From assembly GCF_029946185.1 (NCBI RefSeq), contig NZ_JAQSEA010000042.1, forward strand, positions 1 through 64,000: 64,000 nucleotides of DNA. The letters are read 5' to 3'. The position numbers and the translations under genes were made by a program. Source of the stretch: Prosthecobacter sp. Its GTDB lineage: Bacteria > Verrucomicrobiota > Verrucomicrobiia > Verrucomicrobiales > Verrucomicrobiaceae. The notes under the pieces were generated by a model. That model did no database searches, was not told where the DNA came from, and was given only the letters and a program-made list of their open reading frames with translations. How positions within the stretch are numbered: the stretch's first letter is position 1; the number at the start of each line of letters is the position of its first letter. This document shows positions 49,407-59,662 of this stretch, one piece after another.

Positions 49407-50207
49407 TCAATGCGCCGCGTCCTGCAGTCCGTGGATGGTGGGCTCCAGCAGCACGTAGTCGTCTGGAAGGTCAATGCGCGCAAGCTCACCCGCTTCAGTG
49501 AAGATCATTTTGACCTCGTACATTCCCATGATCGGCAGCGTGAGCACAAAGCACTTCCGCTGCCTGCCCGCGAGCATCATCATGCCCTCCCGCGCCTGCA
49601 GCTTCATCGCATCCTTGTTCTCCGGCTGTGTGCTTGTTTTTGGGAAGCTTGCACCCATCAGCGAGAGCATGGCCAGCGCACTGTTCTGACCGCCCCCCAT
49701 GCCCATGAGCAGCTTCACATCCTCGGAATTCATCACCACACGCTCCCCCTCCTTCACCAGGACTTCAGGCGCTGATTGCGTTTCGTTCCATGACAGGCGC
49801 ATGCTCGCATCACGCTGTGGAAAACTGGCTTTGATGGCTAGGTTTTGCCAGCGCTCACCATCGGCCAGTGTGCAGCCGAGCCTCCAACTGGCCACAATGC
49901 TTCGCGCTTCGTCGTCCGGAGCCACCTCCTCCACTGCCCCATGGCCGATCAATTCATACACCGTCTGATGATCCTGCTTGATGCGACGATTGACCTGAAG
50001 GTTCGCGTGACCGATTTTTTCGCTCTGATGGTAGAGATGCAGCGTGCAGCCGAAGGTTTCCGACTGCCGCAAAAACAAATCCATCACCATGCGCGGCGGC
50101 ACAATGGCAAATCGTGAAGCTTCGGGGAAATAGATGTCACGAACCAGCAGTCCGGACATCACCGCCCAGAAAATCACCGCCAACATTGCCGCCACACGCC
50201 AGATCAT
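49407..50207 (-). CDS. Hypothetical membrane-anchored protein
   Basis: Start MIWRVAAMLAVIFWAVMSGLLVRD (TM); 18-nt gap to the ABC ATPase downstream. Confidence 0.7.
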   Translation of the reverse strand: MIWRVAAMLAVIFWAVMSGLLVRDIYFPEASRFAIVPPRMVMDLFLRQSETFGCTLHLYHQSEKIGHANLQVNRRIKQDHQTVYELIGHGAVEEVAPDDEARSIVASWRLGCTLADGERWQNLAIKASFPQRDASMRLSWNETQSAPEVLVKEGERVVMNSEDVKLLMGMGGGQNSALAMLSLMGASFPKTSTQPENKDAMKLQAREGMMMLAGRQRKCFVLTLPIMGMYEVKMIFTEAGELARIDLPDDYVLLEPTIHGLQDAAH

Positions 50208-50298
50208 GGTTAAATAGTAGTCAGGAAACGACAGTGGTGGCAAGCACCTCGACACGGCACTGCAAAAAAACTCGCCAGCACAGCCTGCATTTGCCACG

Positions 50299-51765
50299 AT
50301 GCGCAGCATGCGCCTGCTGCTTGCCCTCCTCCTCACCTCCCTCACTCTTTCCGCCGCTGATCAGCGCCCGCCCAATGTGGTGCTCATTTTGGTCGATGAT
50401 CTTGGCTACGCCGACCTCGGCTGCTTCGGCGCGGAGAAGATCAAGACGCCCCACATGGACCGCATGGCGGCAGAGGGAATGAAGTTCACGAATTTCTACG
50501 TAGCGCAGGCAGTCTGCAGCGCCTCACGCGCGGCCCTGCTGACCGGATGCTACGCCAACCGCGTCGGCATGCAGGGTGCCTTAAACCACACCAGCAAAGA
50601 GGGCCTCCATCCCGATGAATGGCTGCTACCGGAAATGTGCAAGGCGCAGGGCTATGCAACCGCCGCCTTCGGCAAATGGCACCTCGGCACCGATCTGCTG
50701 TTCAATCCCCTGCGCAATGGCTTCGATGAATTTCTTGGCATTCCCTATTCAAACGACAACAGCAAATACCACCCCTCCCTGGCGCAGGAGATGCCACCCC
50801 TGCCCTTTTACGACGGCTTGAAAGTCATCGAAACCGATCCCGATCAAAGCCAGTTCACCCACCGCTTCACGGAAAGAGCGACCACCTTCATCGAGATGCA
50901 CAAGGATCAGCCCTTCTTCATCTACGTCCCCCATGTGATGCCCCATGTGCCCATCTTTGCCTCCCACGCCTTTCGCGGCCAGTCCAGCGCCGGACTCTAT
51001 GGCGATGTCGTGCAGGAGATCGACTGGTCCGTGGGCCAGATCCTCGACACGATCAAGCGCTGCGGTATTGATCAAAACACACTTGTCATCCTCTTCTCCG
51101 ACAACGGCCCCTTCCTCAGCTACGGCAATCACGCCGGCAGCGCCAAACCCCTGCGCGAGGGCAAACTGACCACCTTCGATGGCGGCGTCCGCAGCCCCTT
51201 CATCGCCCGCTGGCCCGGCCATGTGCCCGCCACCCAGGTCTGCGATGAACCCGTGATGGAAATCGACCTCCTTCCAACCATTGCCCGCTTGATCGGCGGA
51301 AAACTCTCCGAGCGCAAAATCGACGGCAAAGACATCCTCGATCTTCTGGAAGGAAAGCCGGGCGCCAAATCACCGCATAAGTCCCTGGTGTTCTACGGCG
51401 GCGATGAACTTCAGGCCATCCGCAGCGGCCCATGGAAGCTGCACTTCCCCCATCCCTACATCACCGTGGACGGTGAACCCGGCCGCGATGGCAAACCGTC
51501 ACGCTTTGGCCAGATGAAACCCAAGGCCATCACCCAGAGCGGCATCGCAGGCATCGCCTCACGCCATGGCTACCGTGTGGAAAACATCGGCCTGTCATTG
51601 TTCAATCTCAATGACGACCCCGGTGAAACACACAATCTCGCCAAAGAACATCCCGAGATCGTCGAGCAGCTCCAAAAGCTCGCCGAACCCACCCGCAAAG
51701 AACTCGGCGACACCCTCCTAAAAATCAAAGGCACGGAAAACCGCCCCCTGGGAATGGCCCCCTGA
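50299..51765 (+). CDS. Sulfatase (arylsulfatase-type)
   Basis: NVVLILVDDLGYADLGCFG; AQAVCSASRAALLTG (C-x-S-x-R formylglycine motif); FSDNGP. Confidence 0.95.
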   Translation: MRSMRLLLALLLTSLTLSAADQRPPNVVLILVDDLGYADLGCFGAEKIKTPHMDRMAAEGMKFTNFYVAQAVCSASRAALLTGCYANRVGMQGALNHTSKEGLHPDEWLLPEMCKAQGYATAAFGKWHLGTDLLFNPLRNGFDEFLGIPYSNDNSKYHPSLAQEMPPLPFYDGLKVIETDPDQSQFTHRFTERATTFIEMHKDQPFFIYVPHVMPHVPIFASHAFRGQSSAGLYGDVVQEIDWSVGQILDTIKRCGIDQNTLVILFSDNGPFLSYGNHAGSAKPLREGKLTTFDGGVRSPFIARWPGHVPATQVCDEPVMEIDLLPTIARLIGGKLSERKIDGKDILDLLEGKPGAKSPHKSLVFYGGDELQAIRSGPWKLHFPHPYITVDGEPGRDGKPSRFGQMKPKAITQSGIAGIASRHGYRVENIGLSLFNLNDDPGETHNLAKEHPEIVEQLQKLAEPTRKELGDTLLKIKGTENRPLGMAP

Positions 51766-51789
51766 ATATTCGCGCCAGCGTCCCCGGAC

Positions 51790-51809
51790 AGCGGCGCTTC
51801 AGCGCCGCT
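51790..51809. other. Perfect 8-bp hairpin (AGCGGCGC-TTCA-GCGCCGCT) between convergent genes
   Basis: Exact self-complementarity; could act as a terminator, but no strong T-run. Confidence 0.5.
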
Positions 51810-51839
51810 TTCGAGCGTCCCTCGCTCCCCGCAAGCACC

Positions 51840-52703
51840 TCAGCGCCCCGCCCGCTCCTTCGCAATCACCTCGCGAATACGTTCCATCCGATTCGCAGGA
51901 TTAGGATGCGAACTCATGAAGTCAGATCCGCTCCCCCCACCGCTCGCCTCGGCCAAAATCTCCATCACACCGATGAGAGCCTCGGGATTGTAGCCCGCCT
52001 GCATCATGAACCGCACGCCCAGCGCGTCAGATTCCGATTCGTCATCACGGCTGAACTTCATCACCCGCCATTGCGCCACCATGTTGCCAATCTGCGCACC
52101 CGAGTTGTTGTTCCCGTCGGAAAACAGCACGCCAATCCCCTGCGCCAGACCACCCCATAGCTTGGAATTCGCCATCTGCTCATTCGAGTGGCGGCCCACC
52201 ACGTGCCCCATCTCATGGCCCAGCACACCCGCCAGTTGATCTTCAGATTTCAGGCGGCGAAACAGCGCCTCGGTGATAAAAATCTGCCCACCGGGTAGCG
52301 CAAAGGCGTTCACAGTTTCGCTGTCAGCCAGCAGATGAAATTTAAACTGATACGAGGTCTCCTTGGCTGCTGTGGATGCGATCAAACGCGCCCCGACCCG
52401 CTCAACCATCGCCCGCCCCTTGGCATCACGCGAGAGCCCACCGCTCTCCCGGATCATCTGCGGCGCGGATTGCAGCCCCAGCGCAATCTCCTCCTCCGGT
52501 GTTGCCAGCGCCAGTGTCTGTTCCCGACCCGTGAAGTCGTTGTGGTAGGGCGTGGTGGATATCCAGTGGTAAAGCAATGAACCCCCGATGATCAGCAGCC
52601 CCATGATGATGCGTGGGTTGATGCCCGAGCCGCTGCGCCCGCGATCATTCCCAAAAACGGATTTGCGACTGGAATTCAAGAGCCGGTGAAGCGTGGAGAT
52701 CAT
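51840..52703 (-). CDS. M48 family metalloprotease
   Basis: GVLGHEMGHVVGRHSNEQ (HExxH), DDESESDALGVRFM, SSHPNPANRMERI. Confidence 0.94.
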   Translation of the reverse strand: MISTLHRLLNSSRKSVFGNDRGRSGSGINPRIIMGLLIIGGSLLYHWISTTPYHNDFTGREQTLALATPEEEIALGLQSAPQMIRESGGLSRDAKGRAMVERVGARLIASTAAKETSYQFKFHLLADSETVNAFALPGGQIFITEALFRRLKSEDQLAGVLGHEMGHVVGRHSNEQMANSKLWGGLAQGIGVLFSDGNNNSGAQIGNMVAQWRVMKFSRDDESESDALGVRFMMQAGYNPEALIGVMEILAEASGGGSGSDFMSSHPNPANRMERIREVIAKERAGR

Positions 52704-52765
52704 GGGTCGTTTTATACTGCATGGAAAAATCTTGAGCCAGCAGGTATTTTGCGGCATTGCAGATC

Positions 52766-53956
52766 ATGTCGTTGTTTCAGGAGAATGATCAGTCCGTGGA
52801 TTGGGGCCGCAAAGGCTCGCAGGCAGTCGTAACGCTGGCATGTCTGTTTGTCGTACTGACCGGCATGAAGGTCGCCGCCAATGTGCTGGTGCCTATCGTG
52901 TACGCATTCTTCCTCGCAGTGCTCAGCTACCCGATGGTGCGCTGGATGCGCCGTCACAAGGTTCCTGCCGGCCTGGCACTGGGCATCACCATGCTGATCA
53001 ATTTGGGCGTCCTTGCAGGCATGATCACCGTCGGCGTGCGTTTGCTCATCAGCTTCTGGAGAGATCTGCCGCATTACTTGCGCGGCCTCGAAAGGTATTC
53101 AAACGACCTCGGAGCCTGGCTCGAACTCAAGGGCGTGGCTGACGCCAAATCCATGCTGGGCGGTGTCTTCGACTGGAATACCCTCATTGGCTACGCCACC
53201 AAGCAGGATGTGGTGAGTAACCTCCCGGGATTGCTGGGCACCACCTTCGGCACTCTGGCCACTTTTCTCGCCAGCCTGATCATGATCATCATCGTCATGA
53301 TGTTCATCCTCATGGAAGCCCATGGCACCCAGAGCCGGCTGCATGCCGTGCATCTCTCCGGTGGCCCGGATCTCACCGGCCTCATGCGCAGCGCGGACGA
53401 CATCCAGAAATACCTCGGCGTCAAAACCCTCATCAGCGCCCTTACCGGCCTGCTCGCAGGCTTCTGGTGCTGGTTCTTCGACCTCCACTACCCGCTGCTG
53501 TGGGCGCTCCTGGCGTTCTTGTTCAACTACATCCCCGCCGTGGGCAGCACCGCCGCCTGCGTGCCTGCCATTGTGGAAGCTCTCGTGCAGCACGGTCCCG
53601 GCACCGCCATCTTTGTCGCCATCGGCTACGGCGGCATCAATTTCTTCCTCGATAACTTCGTGCAGCCCACCATGCTCGGCAATCGCTTCGGCATCTCACC
53701 ACTCGTCGTGATTCTCTCCGTCATCTTCTGGGGCTGGCTCTGGGGCCCCCTGGGCATGTTCCTCGCCGTACCGCTCACCATGGTCCTCAAAGTGCTGCTC
53801 GACAACAACGCCGAATTCAAGTGGATCTCCGTCGCCATGTCCAAAAAGAAAGTGCGCCACGGTGAAGTGGAAGTCGCAGGCTATGACCTGCACCTAAACG
53901 ATGACGTCACGATCGGCAGCGGCGCGAGCACAGAAACACCGGGGCGCGAGAAGTAA
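52766..53956 (+). CDS. AI-2E family transporter
   Basis: Multi-TM; FNYIPAVGSTAACVPAIVEALVQHG, FLDNFVQPTMLGNRFGISPLVVILSVIFWGWLWGPLGMFLAVPLTMVLK. Confidence 0.93.
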   Translation: MSLFQENDQSVDWGRKGSQAVVTLACLFVVLTGMKVAANVLVPIVYAFFLAVLSYPMVRWMRRHKVPAGLALGITMLINLGVLAGMITVGVRLLISFWRDLPHYLRGLERYSNDLGAWLELKGVADAKSMLGGVFDWNTLIGYATKQDVVSNLPGLLGTTFGTLATFLASLIMIIIVMMFILMEAHGTQSRLHAVHLSGGPDLTGLMRSADDIQKYLGVKTLISALTGLLAGFWCWFFDLHYPLLWALLAFLFNYIPAVGSTAACVPAIVEALVQHGPGTAIFVAIGYGGINFFLDNFVQPTMLGNRFGISPLVVILSVIFWGWLWGPLGMFLAVPLTMVLKVLLDNNAEFKWISVAMSKKKVRHGEVEVAGYDLHLNDDVTIGSGASTETPGREK

Positions 53957-54026
53957 ACGCAATGAGAGAAAGCATCTCAAAAAGGATGCCTCTTGACCGC
54001 CGACTCGTTACGGATAGCCTCCTTTT

Positions 54027-54239
54027 ATGCCCGCCGCTAAACAGTCTCTGAGTTTTCGTGCTTTGAAATTGCCAGCCAAGAAGCGCATGCATTTGGCCAC
54101 GTTATTGTTAGAAAGCATGGACCATGAACAGGGAGCCGACCCGTCTCTGCTAGCGGAATTAAAGAAGCGTTCAGCGGACTTGCACAGCGGCAAAGTGAAG
54201 GGACTCTCCACCGAGCAAGCATATAGCTTCTCGCTATGA
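54027..54239 (+). CDS. Addiction-module antitoxin component (PF09720-like)
   Basis: LPAKKRMHLATLLLESMD...AELKKRSADLHSGKVKGLSTEQAYS. Confidence 0.8.
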   Translation: MPAAKQSLSFRALKLPAKKRMHLATLLLESMDHEQGADPSLLAELKKRSADLHSGKVKGLSTEQAYSFSL

Positions 54240-54240
54240 G

Positions 54241-54555
54241 TTGATCCACCACCCTTCCGCAGCGACGGACTTTGATGCTGCACGCGAGTATTTTGAAAGC
54301 ATTGATCCCGACCTCGCCAGAATCTTTCAGGCAGACTTCCGTTCAGCGCTGCAAGGGATCGCATCGGGCCATCTCACAAGCCACCTCTATGCCAGCGGTC
54401 ATTCCGTGCGATGGGTGAAGCTGCGACGCTTCTCGCATAAGGTGTTCTTTGAAGCCGCAGGAGAAAACGTGCGATTCGTCTTGGCGGTAATGAGTGGAAA
54501 ACGCCATCCCACTCGCATCCGTATGCTGCTCTCCAGACGCCAGAAGAACCCCTGA
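54241..54555 (+). CDS. RelE/ParE family toxin
   Basis: HPSAATDFDAAREYFESIDPDLARIFQADFRSALQGI...RRFSHKVFFEAAGENVRFVLAVMSGKRHP; immediately after the antitoxin ORF (TTG start listed; exact start uncertain). Confidence 0.85.
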   Translation: MIHHPSAATDFDAAREYFESIDPDLARIFQADFRSALQGIASGHLTSHLYASGHSVRWVKLRRFSHKVFFEAAGENVRFVLAVMSGKRHPTRIRMLLSRRQKNP

Positions 54556-54737
54556 TTTGCGACGGCACACCTGTGCCAGTTCGGCCTTCTCGCTGCGACA
54601 GGTATGCACTCGAAACTCACCCTCAAAACGTATCAAAAGAGCCCCAACCTCGACAAATGAGGCATAGCAGCCCATGCCAAGGCTGTGGCATGCTTCCAGC
54701 AAGAGAGTCAGAGAAACAACCCTTCTCCCAACCAACC

Positions 54738-57323
54738 ATGTCCCCCGAAAAATTCACCGTCAAACTGCAGGAAGCCTTCAATGCCTCACAGTCCATCGCC
54801 ACCCGACATGAACATCAGGAGCTGAAGCCCGCCCACCTTCTCCTCGCCCTGCTTGAGCAGGAAGGCGGCATCGCCACACCGCTGTTTGAAAAGTCAGCAG
54901 TCAATCCTGCCGCAGCCCAAGGCCTCAAAGCCAGCGTCGAAGCCCTCCTCGCCCGCCAGCCCAAGGTCAGCGGCGGCACCAGCGGCCTGCATCTCTCCAA
55001 CGAGATGCGCGAACTCATGACCAAGGCCGAGGACGAGCAGAAAAAGCTCAAGGACGAATACCTCAGCGTCGAGCACGTCATCCTCGCCCTCTTCAAAACC
55101 AAGACCGAACTGTCCGACTCACTGAAACAGGCCGGTCTCACCTACGACACCGTTTCCAAAGCCCTCACCGCCGTGCGCGGCAGCCAGCGCGTGGTCGATC
55201 AAGACCCCGAAGGCAAATACCAGACCCTCGAAAAATACGGCACCGATCTCACCGCCCGCGCGAAGCAGGGCAAGATCGATCCCGTCATCGGCCGCGATGA
55301 AGAAATCCGCCGCGTCATGCAGGTGCTCAGCCGCCGCACCAAGAACAACCCCGTCCTCATCGGCGAACCCGGCGTCGGCAAGACCGCCATCGCCGAAGGC
55401 CTCGCACGCCGCATCGTCGCGGGGGACGTGCCCGATTCCCTCAAGGGCAAGAAGCTCATCAGCATGGATCTCGGCGGCATGATGGCCGGGGCCAAATTCC
55501 GTGGCGAATTCGAGGAGCGTCTCAAGGCCTTCCTCAAAGAAGTCACCTCCAGCGATGGCGAGATCATTCTCTTCATCGACGAACTCCACACCATCGTCGG
55601 CGCTGGCAAAGGCGAAGGCGCAATGGACGCAGGCAATTTGCTCAAACCCCAGCTCGCCCGTGGCGAACTGCGCTGCATCGGCGCAACCACCCTCGACGAA
55701 TATCGCAAATACATCGAGAAAGACCCCGCGCTAGAGCGCCGCTTCCAGCCCGTGAAAGTCGGCGAACCGAGCGTGGAGGACACCATCGCCATCCTGCGCG
55801 GTTTGAAGGAGCGTTATGAAGTCCACCACGGCGTGCGCATTCAAGACGGTGCCATCATCGCCGCTGCAACCCTGAGCAATCGCTACATCACCGACCGCTT
55901 CCTGCCAGACAAGGCCATCGACCTCGTGGACGAAGCCGCCAGCCGCATCAAGATCGAACTCGACTCCATGCCCACGGAAATCGACGTCCTCGAGCGCCAG
56001 GTCATGCAGGGCGAGATGGAACGCCAGGCGCTGAAAAAGGAAAAAGACGCCGCCTCCAAAGCCCGCCTCGTCAAACTCGACAAGGAGATTGCCGATCTCA
56101 AAGAAAACTCCTCCGCCCTCAAAGCCCAGTGGATGAAGGAAAAAGAATCCGTCGATGCCGGCCGCAAGGTGAAAGAGGAAATCGACCGCCTGCGCACCGA
56201 GCAGGAGCAAGCCCAGCGCCGTGGCGACTTCGGTCGCGCCGGTGAAATCCAATACGGCCTCATCCCCGACCTCGAAAAGAAGCTCAGCGCCGCACCCGTC
56301 GAAGCCTCCCAGCCGCGTGAGGCTCATTCCTTGCTACGTGAAGAAGTCACCGAGGACGACATCGCCCGCGTCGTTGCCAATTGGACCGGCATCCCCGTCT
56401 CACGCCTCCAGGAAGGCGAGCGCTCAAAGCTCGTGAAAATGGAGGAACGCCTCAGCCAGCGCGTCATCGGCCAGAAGGATGCCATTCACGCCGTCAGTAA
56501 TGCCGTGCGCCGTGCGCGTGCCGGCATTCAGGATGAGAACCGCCCCATCGGCAGCTTCCTCTTCCTCGGCCCCACCGGCGTCGGCAAGACCGAGCTCTGC
56601 AAAGCCCTCGCCGAATTTCTCTTCGACGACGACAGCGCCATGACCCGCATCGACATGAGCGAATACATGGAGAAGCACAGCGTCAGCCGTCTCATCGGTG
56701 CGCCTCCCGGCTACGTCGGTTACGAAGAAGGCGGCCAGCTCAGCGAAACCGTACGCCGCAAACCTTACAGCGTCGTGCTCTTCGATGAAGTGGAAAAAGC
56801 CCACCCCGATGTCTTCAATGTCCTGCTCCAGGTTCTCGACGACGGCCGCATCACCGACGGCCAGGGCCGCACGGTCGATTTCAAAAACACGGTCCTCATC
56901 ATGACCAGCAACATCGGCAGCAACGCCATCCAGGACGTCAGCAATCCTGAGCAGCGCGATGCCCTCGTGCGCGACAGCCTCAAGCAGTTCTTCCGCCCCG
57001 AGTTCCTCAACCGCATCGACGAAATCGTCATCTTCGACCGCCTCGATGCCGGACAGCTCGATCAGATCGTCAAGATCCAGCTCCAGCGCGTCATCGACCG
57101 CCTCGCCAAACAAAACATCCACCTCACCGTCACCGACGAAACCACCCGCTATCTAGCCGACGCCGGCTTCGATCCCGTCTACGGTGCCCGCCCCCTCAAA
57201 CGCGCCATCCAAAAACACCTCCTCGACCCGCTGTCACTGGCGGTGCTCGAAGGCGGTTTCAAAGACGGAGACTACATCACGGCGGAGATGAAGGCCGGAA
57301 AAGTGGAGTTTGTGAAGGCGTAG
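54738..57323 (+). CDS. clpB: ATP-dependent chaperone ClpB
   Basis: Two AAA+ modules ([37 protein letters not shown]) with coiled-coil middle domain; start [19 protein letters not shown]. Confidence 0.97.
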   Translation: MSPEKFTVKLQEAFNASQSIATRHEHQELKPAHLLLALLEQEGGIATPLFEKSAVNPAAAQGLKASVEALLARQPKVSGGTSGLHLSNEMRELMTKAEDEQKKLKDEYLSVEHVILALFKTKTELSDSLKQAGLTYDTVSKALTAVRGSQRVVDQDPEGKYQTLEKYGTDLTARAKQGKIDPVIGRDEEIRRVMQVLSRRTKNNPVLIGEPGVGKTAIAEGLARRIVAGDVPDSLKGKKLISMDLGGMMAGAKFRGEFEERLKAFLKEVTSSDGEIILFIDELHTIVGAGKGEGAMDAGNLLKPQLARGELRCIGATTLDEYRKYIEKDPALERRFQPVKVGEPSVEDTIAILRGLKERYEVHHGVRIQDGAIIAAATLSNRYITDRFLPDKAIDLVDEAASRIKIELDSMPTEIDVLERQVMQGEMERQALKKEKDAASKARLVKLDKEIADLKENSSALKAQWMKEKESVDAGRKVKEEIDRLRTEQEQAQRRGDFGRAGEIQYGLIPDLEKKLSAAPVEASQPREAHSLLREEVTEDDIARVVANWTGIPVSRLQEGERSKLVKMEERLSQRVIGQKDAIHAVSNAVRRARAGIQDENRPIGSFLFLGPTGVGKTELCKALAEFLFDDDSAMTRIDMSEYMEKHSVSRLIGAPPGYVGYEEGGQLSETVRRKPYSVVLFDEVEKAHPDVFNVLLQVLDDGRITDGQGRTVDFKNTVLIMTSNIGSNAIQDVSNPEQRDALVRDSLKQFFRPEFLNRIDEIVIFDRLDAGQLDQIVKIQLQRVIDRLAKQNIHLTVTDETTRYLADAGFDPVYGARPLKRAIQKHLLDPLSLAVLEGGFKDGDYITAEMKAGKVEFVKA

Positions 57324-57370
57324 GCAAGACAGCTATTCATACCCGCAGAATAGACTGACTTCCTCGTCTT

Positions 57371-57429
57371 GAAGGCCAACGGCCTTCCGTATCACAGCGA
57401 AGGGTTGCCGAGCCTTGGCGAGGCAACCC
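57371..57429. repeat. Two-hairpin intergenic element, copy A
   Basis: gaaggcc-aac-ggccttc (57371-57387), linker with TATCACAGC, then gggttgcc-gagccttggcga-ggcaaccc (57402-57429). Confidence 0.75.
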
Positions 57430-57592
57430 TGGTACGGGTCGCATCCTTCCGGAAAGCAAAACCAAAACTTTCATCACACGCCGCATTCAGCAGCAGCGTT
57501 TCCCCGCCATCCCACAGCGATGAGGCAGTGTTCCCGCTCGCTCTAAAATTCACCCCGAACCCTGTCGGCGGCTGTTCATGTCAGTCATGAAT

Positions 57593-57853
57593 GGCACTTG
57601 ATTAAGGCGGGGTATCGCGGGGCATCCTTCGCATTGCCTCCTAGTTTTGAGCACCAAAGGTGCGACCTATCGCAGCCCAGGGCAAGCGAGCCTCGGCGAG
57701 CGCCGCCCTGGGTCTCTGCACCAGCAGCCAGGCAGCAAACCCAGCGCCTTCTTCACACACCGCGAGTGCCAGCAGCGTCTGCCCGTCACGCTGTTGCTGC
57801 CTGAGTGTCCCAGCACCCCAAAAAACCACGACACATGCCCTTAATCAAGTGCC
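57593..57853. mobile_element. 261-bp MITE-like unit with 15-bp perfect terminal inverted repeats containing two-hairpin element copy B
   Basis: ggcacttgattaagg at 57593-57607 and ccttaatcaagtgcc at 57839-57853; internal gcacc-aaa-ggtgc (57651-57663) and cccagggc...gccctggg (57676-57712). Confidence 0.65.
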
Positions 57854-57864
57854 AAGGAGATTCA

Positions 57865-58269
57865 TCATCCTTGCCGCTTGCAGCAGACACGTTCCGAAGC
57901 AGCCCCGAAGACTATTCCTATCACATACGCCAGCAAGTCAGGGGCATTGAAGGTGGAACCAAGAACAAGCCGCCCAGGCAGGCTGCTGCGAAGCTGGTCG
58001 ATCCAAGGAGCATGATACAATTGCGAAAACTCAATTCCCCACGCGAAGCCCAGAGCGATCAGCGAGATCCGCCATGTGGGCGCATGGCGAAAGAACAGCC
58101 CTGCCCCAAGAAAGACAGCCAGCGCCCACAGCGCATCACCCCCATACTTGGAGAAAAAAGGCGACAGGGGCAGGTAGCGGGATCTCCATAGCAGACCTGC
58201 GCCAAGAATCAGCACGAGCGCCCCAGTTTGTAAAAGCCGGTTACGCTGCATGGTTTCTGTCATGTGCAT
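57865..58269 (-). CDS. DUF2809-like membrane protein
   Basis: Small multi-TM protein with GGDALWALAVFLGAGLFF, WGIEFSQLYHAPWIDQLRSSLPGRLVLGSTFNAPDLLAYVIG. Confidence 0.82.
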   Translation of the reverse strand: MHMTETMQRNRLLQTGALVLILGAGLLWRSRYLPLSPFFSKYGGDALWALAVFLGAGLFFRHAPTWRISLIALGFAWGIEFSQLYHAPWIDQLRSSLPGRLVLGSTFNAPDLLAYVIGIVFGAASERVCCKRQG

Positions 58270-58309
58270 CAGTCTCGTTTAGCATGAACAGCCGCATGCC
58301 TCCCAGTCT

Positions 58310-59038
58310 CTACGAGGCTCGCTTCCTGCTCACCCGCTTCGGCTTCTCTGGCACCAGCGTCATCTGCGGCGTCACCTTGATGCCCATCCGTTTATAGTAA
58401 TCGAGCATCTTCTCCGTGGCCACGCGGCCAGCTTCGAGCACGATTTTCGACATGTCCGACATTTCGCTCGGCGGAGCTTCTTGGAGGCTGGAGGAATCAA
58501 GCATGGCCGGGAGTTGGTCGATGGTGTGGGTGCTGCTGTCCGCGATTTTTTGCGGAGGCGGTGAGTGATTGTCCCACAAACCCCACTCGTCGGCAAGGGG
58601 CACATAATCCTCCATGAAGTGCTTCCGGCTCCGCGCAAATCGACGTCTCACATCCTCCTCCGGCACATGATGCCCGCCGATCTTCACTCGCAGAGCCACG
58701 CGCCCAACCGCCTGATCGCCAGAGCCAATAACGATGTAGTGCAGCAAGAAGCGGTAACCTTGCGCCTTCGCCTCCCGAATCATTGCCACATAGGTTTTGC
58801 CGCTCAGCGTCGATTCAATCGCAAAGCTCTTCTTCGCCGCGATCAAACCACGCGCCTCCTCAATAAGCAGCCGCCCCGCCTTGAAAGCAGTGAGGCTCGG
58901 GTCCAGCGGCGAGAGTCCCCGCGCAATCTCATCCGCATTGAGAAACCGCATGAGCCCAAGACGCGGCAGCAACTCCCGCGCGAGCGTGGTTTTGCCTGCC
59001 CCATTGCAGCCACCGAGAATGCAGAGTGTGGGTGTCAT
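58310..59038 (-). CDS. Zeta-toxin-like AAA/kinase family protein
   Basis: GGCNGAGKTTLARELLP, FLNADEIARGLSP, FAIESTLSGKTYV. Confidence 0.8.
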   Translation of the reverse strand: MTPTLCILGGCNGAGKTTLARELLPRLGLMRFLNADEIARGLSPLDPSLTAFKAGRLLIEEARGLIAAKKSFAIESTLSGKTYVAMIREAKAQGYRFLLHYIVIGSGDQAVGRVALRVKIGGHHVPEEDVRRRFARSRKHFMEDYVPLADEWGLWDNHSPPPQKIADSSTHTIDQLPAMLDSSSLQEAPPSEMSDMSKIVLEAGRVATEKMLDYYKRMGIKVTPQMTLVPEKPKRVSRKRAS

Positions 59039-59055
59039 AAAACAATTAAAGCACC

Positions 59056-59634
59056 TCAGGCTTTGCTGTCATCAAAATCACTCGGACACAACCGCTTCAC
59101 ATCCTTCGTCAGCGGATTCTGATCCTTGCGCCCATGCACATACAGCGCTGTCCACTCCGCAAGCCGACGCCCGAGAATTCGACACGCCTCCTGTGTCTCC
59201 TCCTCACGCGGTGCCTTGGAAGCCACAGCCCCATAATGCAGCGTCATCTTCTTGCCTGAGTAATCCGTGACCCCAAAGACCAGAAATCCAAAGTTCATGA
59301 GCACCGTGAGAATCGACTGACACGCAAGCTCCATACCACCGCCCCAGCCACCCGCGCTGCTGAAAGCACACGCGATCTTGCCATCCACCTCCAGCCACTT
59401 GTCCGCCATCGTCTCATCCCAAAAGCGCTTCATCTTCCACGACAGAATCCCCATGTTCGTCGGACTGCCCACGGCCAGCCCATCACACCACACAACATCA
59501 TCCGCAGTAGCCTCATCCACATGCCTCAACCGCACGTCAGTCTCCGACACCTGCCCCGCCCCTTCAGCCACAAATGCAGCCATTTTCGCAACATTGCCGC
59601 TGCGGGAGTCATAGAGGACGAGGATTTGGTTCAT
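59056..59634 (-). CDS. Flavodoxin/NAD(P)H:quinone oxidoreductase (WrbA-like)
   Basis: ILVLYDSRSGNVAKMAAFVAEGAG, GLAVGSPTNMGILSWKMKRFWDET, FSSAGGWGGGMELA. Confidence 0.88.
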   Translation of the reverse strand: MNQILVLYDSRSGNVAKMAAFVAEGAGQVSETDVRLRHVDEATADDVVWCDGLAVGSPTNMGILSWKMKRFWDETMADKWLEVDGKIACAFSSAGGWGGGMELACQSILTVLMNFGFLVFGVTDYSGKKMTLHYGAVASKAPREEETQEACRILGRRLAEWTALYVHGRKDQNPLTKDVKRLCPSDFDDSKA

Positions 59635-59662
59635 GGTGTTAGGAAAGAAAACTTTGTGTGCA

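Noticed and set aside
57369-57950. Short ORFs in the clpB-DUF2809 interval
   Set aside because: They translate structured hairpin repeats; no coding signature.
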